From an uncultured Streptomyces sp. (GTDB lineage: Bacteria; Actinomycetota; Actinomycetes; Streptomycetales; Streptomycetaceae), in contig CAMLJW010000001.1 of assembly GCA_946480485.1 (NCBI GenBank), forward strand, positions 1-40,978: 40,978 bases of DNA, in the 5' to 3' direction. Below the pieces are notes generated by a model that did not search any database, was not told where the DNA came from, and saw only the letters and a list, made by a program, of their open reading frames with translations. This document shows, piece by piece, positions 10,884 to 18,856 of this stretch (its first letter is position 1; each line of letters starts with the position of its first letter). The position numbers and the translations under genes were made by a program.

Positions 10884-10897
10884 GTTTCACGTGAAAC
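10884..10897. promoter_or_regulatory. Second parS site overlapping the cydCD start codon
   Basis: GTTTCACGTGAAAC is the invariant 14-base parS core. Its right half includes the GTG (10891-10893) that is the likely cydCD start, so DNA segregation and translation start share bases. Centre-to-centre distance to the neighbouring parS is about 74 bases. Confidence 0.88.
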
Positions 10898-13800
10898 CAA
10901 TTGACCCGCGACTGCTGCGGTACGCCCGCGCCACCCGCCTCTTTCTGGGGACCGTCGTCGGTCTGGGAGCCGCCGGGGCGGCGCTGGTCATCGCCCAGGC
11001 GATGCTCATCGCCGAGGTGGTAATGGGCGTCTTCCAGTACGGGTGGGAGGTCGCCGAACTCCGTACGCCACTCTGGCTGTTGGTGGCGGTCGCGGGTGGC
11101 CGGGCGCTTGTCTCCTGGCTCACCGAACTCGCCGCGCACCGGGCAAGCGCGGCGGTCAAGTCGGAGCTGCGCGGGCGGTTGCTGGAGCGTGCGGGCGCGT
11201 TGGGCCCGGGGTGGCTGAGCGGGCAGCGGACAGGGTCACTGGTCGCACTCGCCACCCGCGGGGTTGACGCGCTGGACGGCTACTTCTCACGTTATCTCCC
11301 CCAGTTGGGTCTCGCGTTGGTGGTGCCTGTTGCGGTGCTCGCCCGTGTCGTCACCGAGGACTGGGTGTCTGCGGCGATCATCGTCGGCACGCTGCCCCTC
11401 ATCCCGGTATTCATGGTGCTCATCGGCTGGGCCACACAGTCCCGCATGGACCGCCAGTGGCGGTTGCTCTCGCGGCTCTCGGGACACTTCCTGGATGTGG
11501 TCGCGGGACTGCCCACGCTCAAAATTTTCGGGCGCGCCAAGGCTCAGGCAGAGTCGATCCGGCAGATCACCGGCGAGTACCGGCAGGCGACCATGCGGAC
11601 CCTGCGGATCGCCTTCATCTCGTCCTTCGCCCTCGAGCTGCTCTCCACACTGTCGGTCGCGCTGGTCGCGGTGACCATCGGGATGCGGCTCGTCCATGGC
11701 GAGATGGATCTGTACGTGGGTCTGGTCATCCTCGTCCTCGCCCCGGAGGCGTATCTGCCGCTGCGCCAGGTGGGCGCGCAGTACCACGCGGCGGCGGAGG
11801 GGCTGGCCGCCGCGGAGGAGATCTTCGCGGTGCTGGAGACGCCGCTGCCGGTATCCGGGGCCGAGCGCCTCGGCGAGCCGGCACTGTCGTCGTCCGGTGG
11901 AATTCGCTTCGAGGAGGTGACCGTCCGGTACCCCGGGCGGTCATCGGACGCGGTGTCGGACCTGTCCTTCGCGGTCGAGCCCGGTGAGACGGTGGCGCTC
12001 GTCGGCCCCAGTGGGGTGGGCAAGTCGACGCTGTTGAACGTGTTGTTGGGGTTCGTGGAACCCACGTCGGGACGAGTGCGGACCGGGGGAGTCGACCTCG
12101 CCGACGTCGACTTGGAGGATTGGCGGTCGCGCGTCGCGTGGGTGCCGCAGCGGCCGCATCTGTACGCCGGGTCGATCGCCGAAAACATACGGCTGGCGCG
12201 ACCCGACGCGGACGACTTTGATGTGCGCAGGGCGCTGGGTAACGCGGGCGCCCTCGAGTTCGTGGACGCGCTGCCGGACGGGGTGCGGACGGTGCTCGGC
12301 GAAGAGGGGTCCGGGCTGTCCGCGGGGCAGCGGCAACGGCTCGCGCTGGCCCGTGCGTTCCTCGCGGACCGGCCCGTGCTCCTGCTCGACGAGCCCACCG
12401 CCTCGCTGGACGGAGAAACCGAGGCCAAGGTCGTGGAGGCGGTTCGGCGCTTGGCGGTGGGGCGGACGGTGCTGCTCGTGGTGCATCGGCCGGCGTTGCT
12501 GGGGGTGGCCGACCGGGTGGTGCGGCTGGAGCCCGGAGCACCCGTCGAGGTATCCGGTTCTGCGTCCTTTGGTGGTGCGAAGGTGCTTCGCCCTCGCCCT
12601 GCTGAAGTGCTGGCGGCGACGCCCACGCCCGAGGGCAAGGTCCCGTTCATCCGGGAGGCGCGGGGCGGCGTACTCAGGCGCGTCCGTGCCATGGCCGGGC
12701 CTCGGCGTGGCAGGCTCGCACTGGCGCTTCTGCTCGGCAGCCTCGCGCTCGGGTGCGCCGTCGGGCTGATGGCCACCTCCGGGTGGCTGATTGCACGAGC
12801 CTCGCAGCAGCCCCCCGTGCTGCATCTGATGGTCGCCGTGACGGCCACGCGGGCGTTCGGGATCGGACGGGCCCTCTTCCGGTATGCCGAACGGCTGGTG
12901 TCGCACGACGCAGTGTTGCGCATGCTGGCCGACATCCGGGGCGCCGTATACCGGCGGCTCGAACGGCTCGCTCCCGCGGGGCTGCGGAGCGCCCGTCGCG
13001 GTGACCTGCTCTCACGGCTCGTCGCCGACGTCGACGCACTGCAGGACTACTGGCTGCGTTGGCTGCTGCCCGCATCGGCCGCCGTCGCCGTGTCGGCCGC
13101 GTCCGTGGGGTTCATGACCTGGCTGCTGCCCGAGGCCGGAGCCGCTATCGCCCTGGGCCTGCTGGCCGCAGGGGCCGGTGTCCCGCTGGTGACGGGCGCC
13201 GTCGCTCGCCGCGCGGAGCGCCGACTGGCCTCCGCACGGGGCGTCCTGGCAACCCGCGTGGCCGATCTCCTCACCGGAACCGCCGAGTTGACCGTCGCCG
13301 GTGCACTGCCCGCGCGTACCGACGAAGCCCGGCGGGCCGATGCCGCACTTACCCGCATCGCGTCGCGCACCGCGACCGCCACCGCGCTCGGCGACGGGCT
13401 CACCGCACTCATCTCCGGGCTCACCGTGGCCGCCACCGCGCTCCTCGGCGCTCGGGCGGTCGCCGACGGACGCCTAGACGGCGTGCTGATGGCCGTCCTC
13501 GTCCTCACCCCCTTGGCCGCCTTCGAGGCCGTCCTGGGGTTGCCGCTCGCGGTCCAGTACCGGCAGCGGGTCCACAAGAGCGCGGAGCGTGTGTACGAGG
13601 TCTTGGACGCCCCCGATCCCGTACGCGAACCGGAGCGGCCGTGCCAGGCGCCCGCGTCGCCGTTCCCCCTCGTCCTCCAGGGGCTGGGCGCTCGCCACCA
13701 AGGGCAGGATCGGGACGCGCTGGCCGGCCTCGACCTGACCCTCGAACGAGGGCGCAGGATCGCCTTCGTGGGGCCGTCCGGAGCCGGCAAGACGACCCTC

Positions 13801-14412
13801 GCGCAGGTGCTTCTGCGCTTCCTGGACGCGGACGCGGGGACGTACACGCTGGGCGGCGTGGACGCATACGCCCTGGACAGTGACGACGTACGACGCCAGG
13901 TCGGGCTCTGCGCGCAGGACGCGCACCTCTTCGACAGCTCGGTTCGCGAGAACCTGCTGCTCGCCCGGAAGGACGCCTCCGAGGAGGAACTGCGTGACGT
14001 ACTCGGGCGGGCACAGCTGCTCGACTGGGCCGACGGGCTGCCGGACGGACTCGACACGCTCATCGGCGAACACGGCGCGCGGCTGTCAGGCGGGCAGCGG
14101 CAGCGGCTGGCACTGGCCCGCGCGCTGCTCGCCGATTTCCCGGTCCTCGTCCTCGACGAGCCCGCGGAGCACCTCGACCTCCCGACGGCAGACGCGCTTA
14201 CCACCGATCTGCTCGCTGCGACCGAGGGCAGCACGACGCTGTTGATCACGCACCGGCTGGCGGGTCTGGAGGCCGTCGACGAGGTGATCGTGCTGGCGGA
14301 GGGACGCGTGGTGCAGCGAGGTTCGTACGGCGAGCTGGCCGTCGCGGACGGCCCGCTGCGGGAGATGCGGGAGCGGGAGAACGAGACGGAGCAGTTGATG
14401 GCGGTGCGCTAA
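10891..14412 (+). CDS. cydCD: Fused CydDC-type ABC transporter for cytochrome bd assembly
   Basis: This is a single chain joining two ABC half-transporters that elsewhere are CydD and CydC; the complex moves reductant or heme-related cargo needed to mature cytochrome bd. The product is about 1,173 residues: membrane domain 1, ATPase 1 with Walker A GPSGVGKST near 372 and signature LSAGQRQR near 476, membrane domain 2 starting near 600, ATPase 2 with GPSGAGKTT near 961 and LSGGQRQR near 1065. Walker B sequences are LLLDEPTASLD and LVLDEPAEHLD. GTG 10891 is favoured because AAGGG stands ten bases before it; GTG 10882 would be only one base away. It is the last gene of the cyd operon. Confidence 0.97.
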   Translation: MKPIDPRLLRYARATRLFLGTVVGLGAAGAALVIAQAMLIAEVVMGVFQYGWEVAELRTPLWLLVAVAGGRALVSWLTELAAHRASAAVKSELRGRLLERAGALGPGWLSGQRTGSLVALATRGVDALDGYFSRYLPQLGLALVVPVAVLARVVTEDWVSAAIIVGTLPLIPVFMVLIGWATQSRMDRQWRLLSRLSGHFLDVVAGLPTLKIFGRAKAQAESIRQITGEYRQATMRTLRIAFISSFALELLSTLSVALVAVTIGMRLVHGEMDLYVGLVILVLAPEAYLPLRQVGAQYHAAAEGLAAAEEIFAVLETPLPVSGAERLGEPALSSSGGIRFEEVTVRYPGRSSDAVSDLSFAVEPGETVALVGPSGVGKSTLLNVLLGFVEPTSGRVRTGGVDLADVDLEDWRSRVAWVPQRPHLYAGSIAENIRLARPDADDFDVRRALGNAGALEFVDALPDGVRTVLGEEGSGLSAGQRQRLALARAFLADRPVLLLDEPTASLDGETEAKVVEAVRRLAVGRTVLLVVHRPALLGVADRVVRLEPGAPVEVSGSASFGGAKVLRPRPAEVLAATPTPEGKVPFIREARGGVLRRVRAMAGPRRGRLALALLLGSLALGCAVGLMATSGWLIARASQQPPVLHLMVAVTATRAFGIGRALFRYAERLVSHDAVLRMLADIRGAVYRRLERLAPAGLRSARRGDLLSRLVADVDALQDYWLRWLLPASAAVAVSAASVGFMTWLLPEAGAAIALGLLAAGAGVPLVTGAVARRAERRLASARGVLATRVADLLTGTAELTVAGALPARTDEARRADAALTRIASRTATATALGDGLTALISGLTVAATALLGARAVADGRLDGVLMAVLVLTPLAAFEAVLGLPLAVQYRQRVHKSAERVYEVLDAPDPVREPERPCQAPASPFPLVLQGLGARHQGQDRDALAGLDLTLERGRRIAFVGPSGAGKTTLAQVLLRFLDADAGTYTLGGVDAYALDSDDVRRQVGLCAQDAHLFDSSVRENLLLARKDASEEELRDVLGRAQLLDWADGLPDGLDTLIGEHGARLSGGQRQRLALARALLADFPVLVLDEPAEHLDLPTADALTTDLLAATEGSTTLLITHRLAGLEAVDEVIVLAEGRVVQRGSYGELAVADGPLREMRERENETEQLMAVR

Positions 14413-14489
14413 CGCACCGCGGTTGCTGCAGGCCATGCCTCCGGTGCGAGCCGCTGTGTGGACCAGTCCCCCAAGCGGTCAGCTGAAGT

Positions 14490-14504
14490 GCCCCGGATCG
14501 GGGC
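14490..14504. terminator. Weak GC hairpin between cydCD and the M23 peptidase gene
   Basis: GCCCCG and CGGGGC pair across a three-base loop. The stem is short, and other partial complementarity surrounds it, so it may only attenuate read-through from the cyd operon. Confidence 0.3.
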
Positions 14505-14582
14505 CCTGTTCGGAGCAGCACGGTGGTCCATCCGTGGCGCCCTGTCCCCCAGGCGTACGCCTTGAACAGGCTGGGGCCACCG

Positions 14583-15650
14583 ATGCAGGACACGATCGCT
14601 GTCATGCGCTCACCTCGTCGACACGTCCTGCTCGTACCGGCGCTGCTGTGTGCGCTGGCCTTCCTGACAGCCTGGCCCACGGCGGCCACCGGAGACGACG
14701 ACAATCCCCGCAAGGTCGCCGCAGAGGTGACACGGCTGCGCCAGGAGGTGTCCACCGCGGCGCAGCGGTACGAGGAGGGACGCAGAGAAGCCGATGCGCG
14801 GCGGGCCGATGCGCGGCGGTTGGAGCGGCTTCTTGCACGTGAGCGGCGGGCCATCTCCGGGTTGCGCGGGGACCTCGGCCGAATCGCGCGCGCCCAGTAC
14901 CGCAGCGGCGGCGGGCTCCCGTACACCGCTCATCTGCTGCTCACGGAAAATCTCGAAGACCTGATGCACGGTCAGCGAGCCGTCTGGCAGGCGGACCTGG
15001 CCGTCAACAACGTCATCGCCAAGAACCGTCGCGCCGAGGCACGGCTCGCCGCCGACGAGGCGAAGGCCGCCACGGCCTGGCGGGCGCTGGAGCAGCGCAA
15101 CGTCCGGCTCGCAGAGATCAAGCGAAGGATCGAGCAGAGGCTGGAATCGGCGCAGCGGGCGCTTCAGGGACAGGCGGACGCCTCGGTCGCGGCAGGCGCG
15201 TGCCGGGGCGCCATCCGACTCCAGCAGCCGAAAGCGAGTTTCATGCGGGCGTGGGTCACGCCGGTGGAGACGTACGAACTCTCCGCTGGCTTCGGCAGCG
15301 GCGGTGAGCGCTGGGCGAACCGGCACACGGGGCAGGACTTCGCGGTGGGCATCGGCACGCCGGTGCGGTCAGTGGGCGAGGGACGGGTCGTGAAGGTGTC
15401 GTGCGGTGGCGCGTTCGGCATCCAGGTCCTGGTCCAGCACGGGGGCGGCTACTACACGCAGTACGCGCATCTCGCGGCCGTCGCCGTCGACAAGGGTGAG
15501 CGGGTGAAACCGGGACAGTGGATCGGCCAGGCGGGCACAACCGGCAACTCGACCGGTCCGCATCTGCACTTCGAGGTGCGCCTGACGCCGCAACTGGGGT
15601 CGGGCATCGATCCGAAGAAGTGGATGGCCGAGCACGGAGTGAAGCTCTAG
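14583..15650 (+). CDS. Secreted M23 (LytM-type) peptidoglycan peptidase with coiled coil
   Basis: The 355-residue product has an N-terminal hydrophobic signal or anchor (about residues 14-35), a long charged coiled coil (about 40-210), and a C-terminal M23 domain. Zinc ligands are visible as His248 and Asp252 in HTGQD and His329 in HLHFE, with His327 as the catalytic partner, so the enzyme should cleave peptide cross-links in peptidoglycan. The coiled-coil plus LytM layout resembles EnvC/NlpD-type division regulators, but those often lack zinc ligands and this one keeps them. ATG 14583 has GGGG six bases upstream; ATG 14604 is an alternative with no clear site. Confidence 0.92.
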   Translation: MQDTIAVMRSPRRHVLLVPALLCALAFLTAWPTAATGDDDNPRKVAAEVTRLRQEVSTAAQRYEEGRREADARRADARRLERLLARERRAISGLRGDLGRIARAQYRSGGGLPYTAHLLLTENLEDLMHGQRAVWQADLAVNNVIAKNRRAEARLAADEAKAATAWRALEQRNVRLAEIKRRIEQRLESAQRALQGQADASVAAGACRGAIRLQQPKASFMRAWVTPVETYELSAGFGSGGERWANRHTGQDFAVGIGTPVRSVGEGRVVKVSCGGAFGIQVLVQHGGGYYTQYAHLAAVAVDKGERVKPGQWIGQAGTTGNSTGPHLHFEVRLTPQLGSGIDPKKWMAEHGVKL

Positions 15651-15689
15651 GTGTGTTTCGCAAGTGGCGTCGTCCGCCCGAAGGGCCCC

Positions 15690-15811
15690 GCGGCGTCTGG
15701 TGACTGCGATCGCAAGGCGGAGGGTCGTCCCGATACTGGGCGTATCGGGGCGTGGCGCGGCGAGCGTGCGTGCCAGGCGCCGCCGGGCAGGCGGGACTTT
15801 CGAATCACGCC
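15690..15811. repeat. Hairpin-containing intergenic element, possible dispersed Streptomyces repeat and terminator
   Basis: An 8-bp stem CCCGATAC/GTATCGGG (15729-15736 with 15742-15749, loop TGGGC) lies between the convergent M23 peptidase and HAD genes. The flanks include GCGATCGCA and GGGACTTTCGAA. From memory this block resembles an intergenic sequence seen many times in Streptomyces genomes; I cannot confirm that here. It can also act as a terminator for both genes. Confidence 0.5.
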
Positions 15812-16711
15812 CTAGTTCTGGGAGGTACGACGCTCCTCGAGTATCCGCTCGATCACGACCGCCACGCCGTCCTCGTTGTTGGCGACCGTGCGTCCGGAGG
15901 CCGCCGCGATCACGTCGGCGTGCGCGTTGCCCATGGCGTACGACGTGCCCGCCCAGGTGAGCATCTCCACGTCGTTCGGCATGTCCCCGAAGGCGACGAC
16001 CTCCTCGTGCGAGATGCCGCGCTCGGCGCAGCACAGCGCGAGCGTGCTGGCCTTGGAGACGCCGGGGCCGCTGATCTCCAGCAGCGCGCTGGGGCTGGAG
16101 CGGGTGATGACCACCCGGCTACCGACGGCCACGCGGGCCAGCCGCAGGAAGGCGTCCGGGGTGATGTCGGCGTGGTAGGCGAGAACCTTGAGTACCGGCT
16201 GGTCCGCGTCCAGTGCTTCCTCGGCCAGGAGTTTCTCGGCGGGCGCGATGCTCTCCGGCGGCTCCATATGCAGCGACGGATACGTCGGCTCGAGGTGGAG
16301 GCCGTATGTCCGCTCAACGGCGAACGCCGTGCCGGGCGCGGCGGCGCGCAGCAGGCCGACCACGTCGAGCGCGGTCTCGGGCGCCAACTCCCGGATCTTG
16401 ACGAAGCGGTGGCTACCGGCGTCGCCATGCAGGTCGACCACGGCGGCGCCGTTTCCGCAGATGGCCAGGCCGTGGCCGTGGACGTGGTCGCTGACGACGT
16501 CCATCCAGCGGGCCGGGCGGCCGGTTACGAAGAAGACCTCGATGCCGGCCTCCTCGGCGGCGGCCAGAGCGGCGACAGTGCGCTGTGACACGGACTTGTC
16601 GTCGCGCAATAGAGTGCCGTCCAGATCCGTGGCGATCAGCCGGGGCGGAACGGTGGGGGCCGGGGGCTGGGGCCGGCGGGTCGCTGAGGTCACCTCGCCA
16701 TTGTCCCGCAT
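15812..16711 (-). CDS. Cof-type HAD-superfamily phosphatase
   Basis: The 299-residue product has the HAD motifs in order: DLDGT with nucleophile Asp29 and Asp31, FVTGR, a basic residue region, and GDMPNDVEML. The large C2-type cap between motifs II and III marks the IIB (Cof/YbiV) subfamily, whose members remove phosphate from sugar phosphates, nucleotides or cofactors such as FMN. ATG 16711 is used; a GTG at 16693 would give 293 residues and cannot be excluded. A paralog with the same layout lies at 18857-19669. Specific substrate unknown. Confidence 0.9.
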   Translation of the reverse strand: MRDNGEVTSATRRPQPPAPTVPPRLIATDLDGTLLRDDKSVSQRTVAALAAAEEAGIEVFFVTGRPARWMDVVSDHVHGHGLAICGNGAAVVDLHGDAGSHRFVKIRELAPETALDVVGLLRAAAPGTAFAVERTYGLHLEPTYPSLHMEPPESIAPAEKLLAEEALDADQPVLKVLAYHADITPDAFLRLARVAVGSRVVITRSSPSALLEISGPGVSKASTLALCCAERGISHEEVVAFGDMPNDVEMLTWAGTSYAMGNAHADVIAAASGRTVANNEDGVAVVIERILEERRTSQN

Positions 16712-16782
16712 ATGCCGGCACGGCCGTGTGGCAGACCGCACATCTGAGTGCCGTAAGTCCTCACCTGTGGTTTTTGTGTACC

Positions 16783-16814
16783 CGGAGCACCGGAGCACCG
16801 GAGCACCGGAGCAC
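16783..16814. repeat. Tandem repeat, four copies of CGGAGCAC
   Basis: Four perfect 8-base units run from 16783 to 16814, about 100 bases before the broken ABC ATPase gene. The length is not a multiple of three and the block is noncoding. Confidence 0.9.
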
Positions 16815-16861
16815 CGTCAGGCAATGGGCGGGAGGCCGCGTCAAGAGGCCCGTACGGCGCC

Positions 16862-16888
16862 TGTGGAAAACCGAACCGATGTGGACAA
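16862..16888. promoter_or_regulatory. Pair of DnaA-box-like sites
   Basis: TGTGGACAA at 16880-16888 is the inverse of TTGTCCACA, the preferred Streptomyces DnaA box, and TGTGGAAAA at 16862-16870 is a weaker neighbour. They lie just before the remains of the ABC ATPase gene. Confidence 0.4.
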
Positions 16889-16915
16889 CCGCCGCCGGTT
16901 GCTCGACCTCAGGGG

Positions 16916-17326
16916 CCGAACCTGCTGCGGCGCGTGGGAGACGAGGGCCGCACGGTGCTGTTCTCGTCGCACATTCTCGAGGAGGTCGAGCAACTCGCCT
17001 CGCGCATCGAGGTCATCGTTGCCGGACGGCACGCCGCGAGCGGCGACTTCCGGCGTATCCGCCGCCTGATGACCGACCGCCCGCACCGCTACCTCGTGCA
17101 CTCCAGCGACGACCGCGCGCTCGCGGCCGCGCTCATCGCCGATCCGTCGACCTCCGGCATCGAAGTGGACCTCCAGGAGGGCGCGTTGCGCATCCAGGCG
17201 GTCGACTTCGGCCGCTTCACGACGTTGCTGCCGCGGGTGGCCCGGGACCACGGCATCCGGCTGTTCACGGTCTCGCCGTCCGACGAGTCCCTTGAATCCG
17301 TCTTCTCGTATCTGGTCGCGGCGTAG
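16916..17326 (+). pseudogene. 3' fragment of an ABC transporter ATPase gene
   Basis: The frame ending at 17326 encodes the last part of an ABC ATPase: NLLRRVGDEG, the helix before the switch region, then LFSSHILEEVEQL containing the H-loop histidine, and a normal accessory C-terminal domain of about 100 residues. Everything upstream that an ATPase needs (Walker A, Q-loop, signature, Walker B) is absent; the frame remains open upstream but reads as unrelated sequence. The only start codon, GTG 16934, has no ribosome site. The partner permease follows eleven bases later and is intact. A deletion joining foreign or rearranged sequence near 16890-16920 is the simplest explanation. Boundaries are approximate. 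Confidence 0.85.
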
Positions 17327-17336
17327 GAGGCCGAAG

Positions 17337-18056
17337 ATGTACGACCCCACAGTCGCCCGGCTCACCTACCGGTGCTTGCTCGGCCGCCGCCGGGCCCTCA
17401 TCCTGGGCGCGCTGCCCGTCCTGCTGATCATGATCTCCGTCGCGGTACGCGCCTTCGTGGGCACCGACGACCAGGTGGCCGCCCAGGTGCTCGGCGGGTT
17501 CGCGCTCGCCACGATGGTACCTATCATCGGCGTCATCGCGAGTACGGGCGCGATCGGGCCCGAGATCGACGGCGGCTCGGTGGTGTACCTGCTCGCCAAG
17601 CCGATCAAGCGTCCTACGATCATCGTCACCAAGCTGATCGTCGCCATCGCCGTGACCATGGCGTTCTCGGCGATCCCCACGCTCCTCGCGGGCCTGATCC
17701 TCAACGGCAACGGGCAGCAGATCGCCGTCGCGTATACCGTGGCCGCGCTGGTCGCCTCCATGGCGTACGCCGCTCTCTTCCTGCTCCTCGGCACGATCAC
17801 GAGGCACGCGGTGGTCTTCGGCCTCGTCTACGCCCTCGTCTGGGAGGCCCTCTTCGGGTCTCTGGTGTCCGGGGCACGCGCCCTCAGCGTCCAGCAGTGG
17901 TCGCTCGCCCTGGCCCACAAGGTCACGGGCGGGGACCTCGTCACCTCCGACGTGGGGCTGGTGACGGGGGTGGTGCTGCTGGTCGCGGTGACCATGGCCG
18001 CCACGTGGTTCGCAGGGCGGAAGCTCCGCACGCTGACCCTGGCCGGGGAGGAGTAA
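17337..18056 (+). CDS. ABC transporter permease
   Basis: The 239-residue product has six hydrophobic helices and the N-terminal pattern of ABC-2-type permeases that pair with drug or polysaccharide-export ATPases. The ATG at 17337 follows GGAGG at ideal spacing, eleven bases after the stop of the broken ATPase gene. With its cognate ATPase lacking Walker and signature motifs, this permease is either nonfunctional or borrows another ATPase. No helix is interrupted and no frameshift is seen, so its decay, if any, is recent. Cargo unknown. Confidence 0.88.
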   Translation: MYDPTVARLTYRCLLGRRRALILGALPVLLIMISVAVRAFVGTDDQVAAQVLGGFALATMVPIIGVIASTGAIGPEIDGGSVVYLLAKPIKRPTIIVTKLIVAIAVTMAFSAIPTLLAGLILNGNGQQIAVAYTVAALVASMAYAALFLLLGTITRHAVVFGLVYALVWEALFGSLVSGARALSVQQWSLALAHKVTGGDLVTSDVGLVTGVVLLVAVTMAATWFAGRKLRTLTLAGEE

Positions 18057-18130
18057 CGGCTCCTTGATGTCGGCTTCACACGAATAACGGCACACTGGCC
18101 CATGCGATTGCAGAGCGAGGAGGAACGGGG

Positions 18131-18370
18131 ATGGCAGGGCAGGCACCGCGCAGTGACGGTTGGGGGGAGTCCGAGGACACCTGGGACGACTTCGTCCTGG
18201 ACGAGGACTTCATACGCTCCGCCGAGACGGCCGAACCGTCGGCACGGGCCCGTATGCTCGCCGCCCGCTGGCGCGACAAAGGCCCCGAACCGCAGCCCTG
18301 GCGGTCCGACGAGCCTCCCGCGGGATGGTTCTTCAGCAAGGCGCGCCGTCGCAGGTGGCGCCGCCGGTAG
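18131..18370 (+). CDS. Small conserved-type protein with acidic N-terminal and Arg-rich C-terminal ends
   Basis: The 79-residue product starts with an acidic segment (Asp/Glu about residues 12-33), has a central RWRDKGPEPQPWR stretch, and ends in a run of arginines (RRRRWRRR). The ATG is preceded by GAGGAGGAACGGGG, a strong ribosome site, and a terminator hairpin follows 18 bases after the stop, so it looks like a real separate gene. I do not recognise the family. The polarised charge might allow self-folding or binding to nucleic acid or membrane; that is speculation. Confidence 0.75.
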   Translation: MAGQAPRSDGWGESEDTWDDFVLDEDFIRSAETAEPSARARMLAARWRDKGPEPQPWRSDEPPAGWFFSKARRRRWRRR

Positions 18371-18387
18371 TCGGAGAAGGCGGTCCG

Positions 18388-18416
18388 TGGGCGCCCCGTT
18401 TATTCGGTGGCGCCCA
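18388..18416 (+). terminator. Terminator hairpin after the small charged-protein gene
   Basis: TGGGCGCC (18388-18395) pairs with GGCGCCCA (18409-18416); an inner CCG/CGG extends the stem to eleven pairs with one bulged T around a six-base TTTATT loop. Confidence 0.75.
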
Positions 18417-18599
18417 ACTCGGCGTACGGGCACAGTGGTCTATGTCCAGGTCGCCGGGTTCCGACGGCGCCGCATTCTGGGAGAGGAACGCGACGATGCC
18501 CATCAGCAGCAGTTCGTCGAGCTCCCGACAGGGCAGCCCGCGGCGGGCTCCGGAGTAGCCACCTCTCCGTCGAGTCCGCCCCGCACGGGAAGCTGCCCG

Positions 18600-18639
18600 G
18601 GACGGCCGCTTCGAGCGCGCGTCTTCGCGCGGGCCGTCC
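18600..18639. repeat. Strong hairpin just upstream of the tRNA-like RNA
   Basis: GGACGGCC (18600-18607) pairs with GGCCGTCC (18632-18639), with an inner CGCGCG/CGCGCG stem around TCTT. It ends five bases before the tRNA-like 5' end, so if co-transcribed it would be a structured leader; it may equally be a terminator isolating the RNA gene. Confidence 0.7.
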
Positions 18640-18644
18640 TTCCC

Positions 18645-18746
18645 GGAGGATTGGCCGAGCGGTAAGGCACCGGCTTGCGCTGTGTTTGATCAAAAGCAAG
18701 TCGTGGTCGGGGTTTCCCCGCGCGCGTTCGAATCGCGCATCCTCCG
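18645..18746 (+). tRNA. Serine-type (class II) tRNA-like RNA with oversized anticodon arm
   Basis: The ends are textbook tRNA: acceptor GGAGGAT (18645-18651) with ATCCTCC (18739-18745), discriminator G746 as in tRNA-Ser, TG at positions 8-9, a GCC/GGC D stem with GG in its loop, a long variable arm CGGGG-TTT-CCCCG (18708-18720), and a T arm GCGCG-TTCGAAT-CGCGC. The anticodon arm is abnormal: CGGCTTGC (18671-18678) pairs with GCAAGTCG (18696-18703) leaving a 17-base loop that contains the palindrome TTTGATCAAA. No seven-base loop or clear anticodon can be drawn. Total length is 102 bases against about 88 for class II tRNAs. It may be a decayed or intron-like tRNA-Ser(GCU), or a conserved tRNA-like regulatory RNA. 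CCA is not encoded. serS lies 0.9 kb away on the other strand. Confidence 0.75.
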
Positions 18747-18750
18747 CGTG

Positions 18751-18774
18751 CCGCTGCCGCTGCCGCTGCCGCTG
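18751..18774. repeat. Tandem repeat, four copies of CCGCTG
   Basis: Four perfect hexamers start four bases after the tRNA-like RNA 3' end. The 110-base gap to the next gene holds nothing else recognisable. Confidence 0.85.
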
Positions 18775-18856
18775 TGGCTTTGGCGGCGTTCTGATCCGCG
18801 GCCTCGCGGCGGACTTTCCCACCCTGAAGCCGATGTCCGCAGCACCAAGTACTCAG

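Noticed and set aside
16783..16814. CRISPR array
   Set aside because: Units are 8 bases with no spacers; no cas gene is present anywhere in the window.
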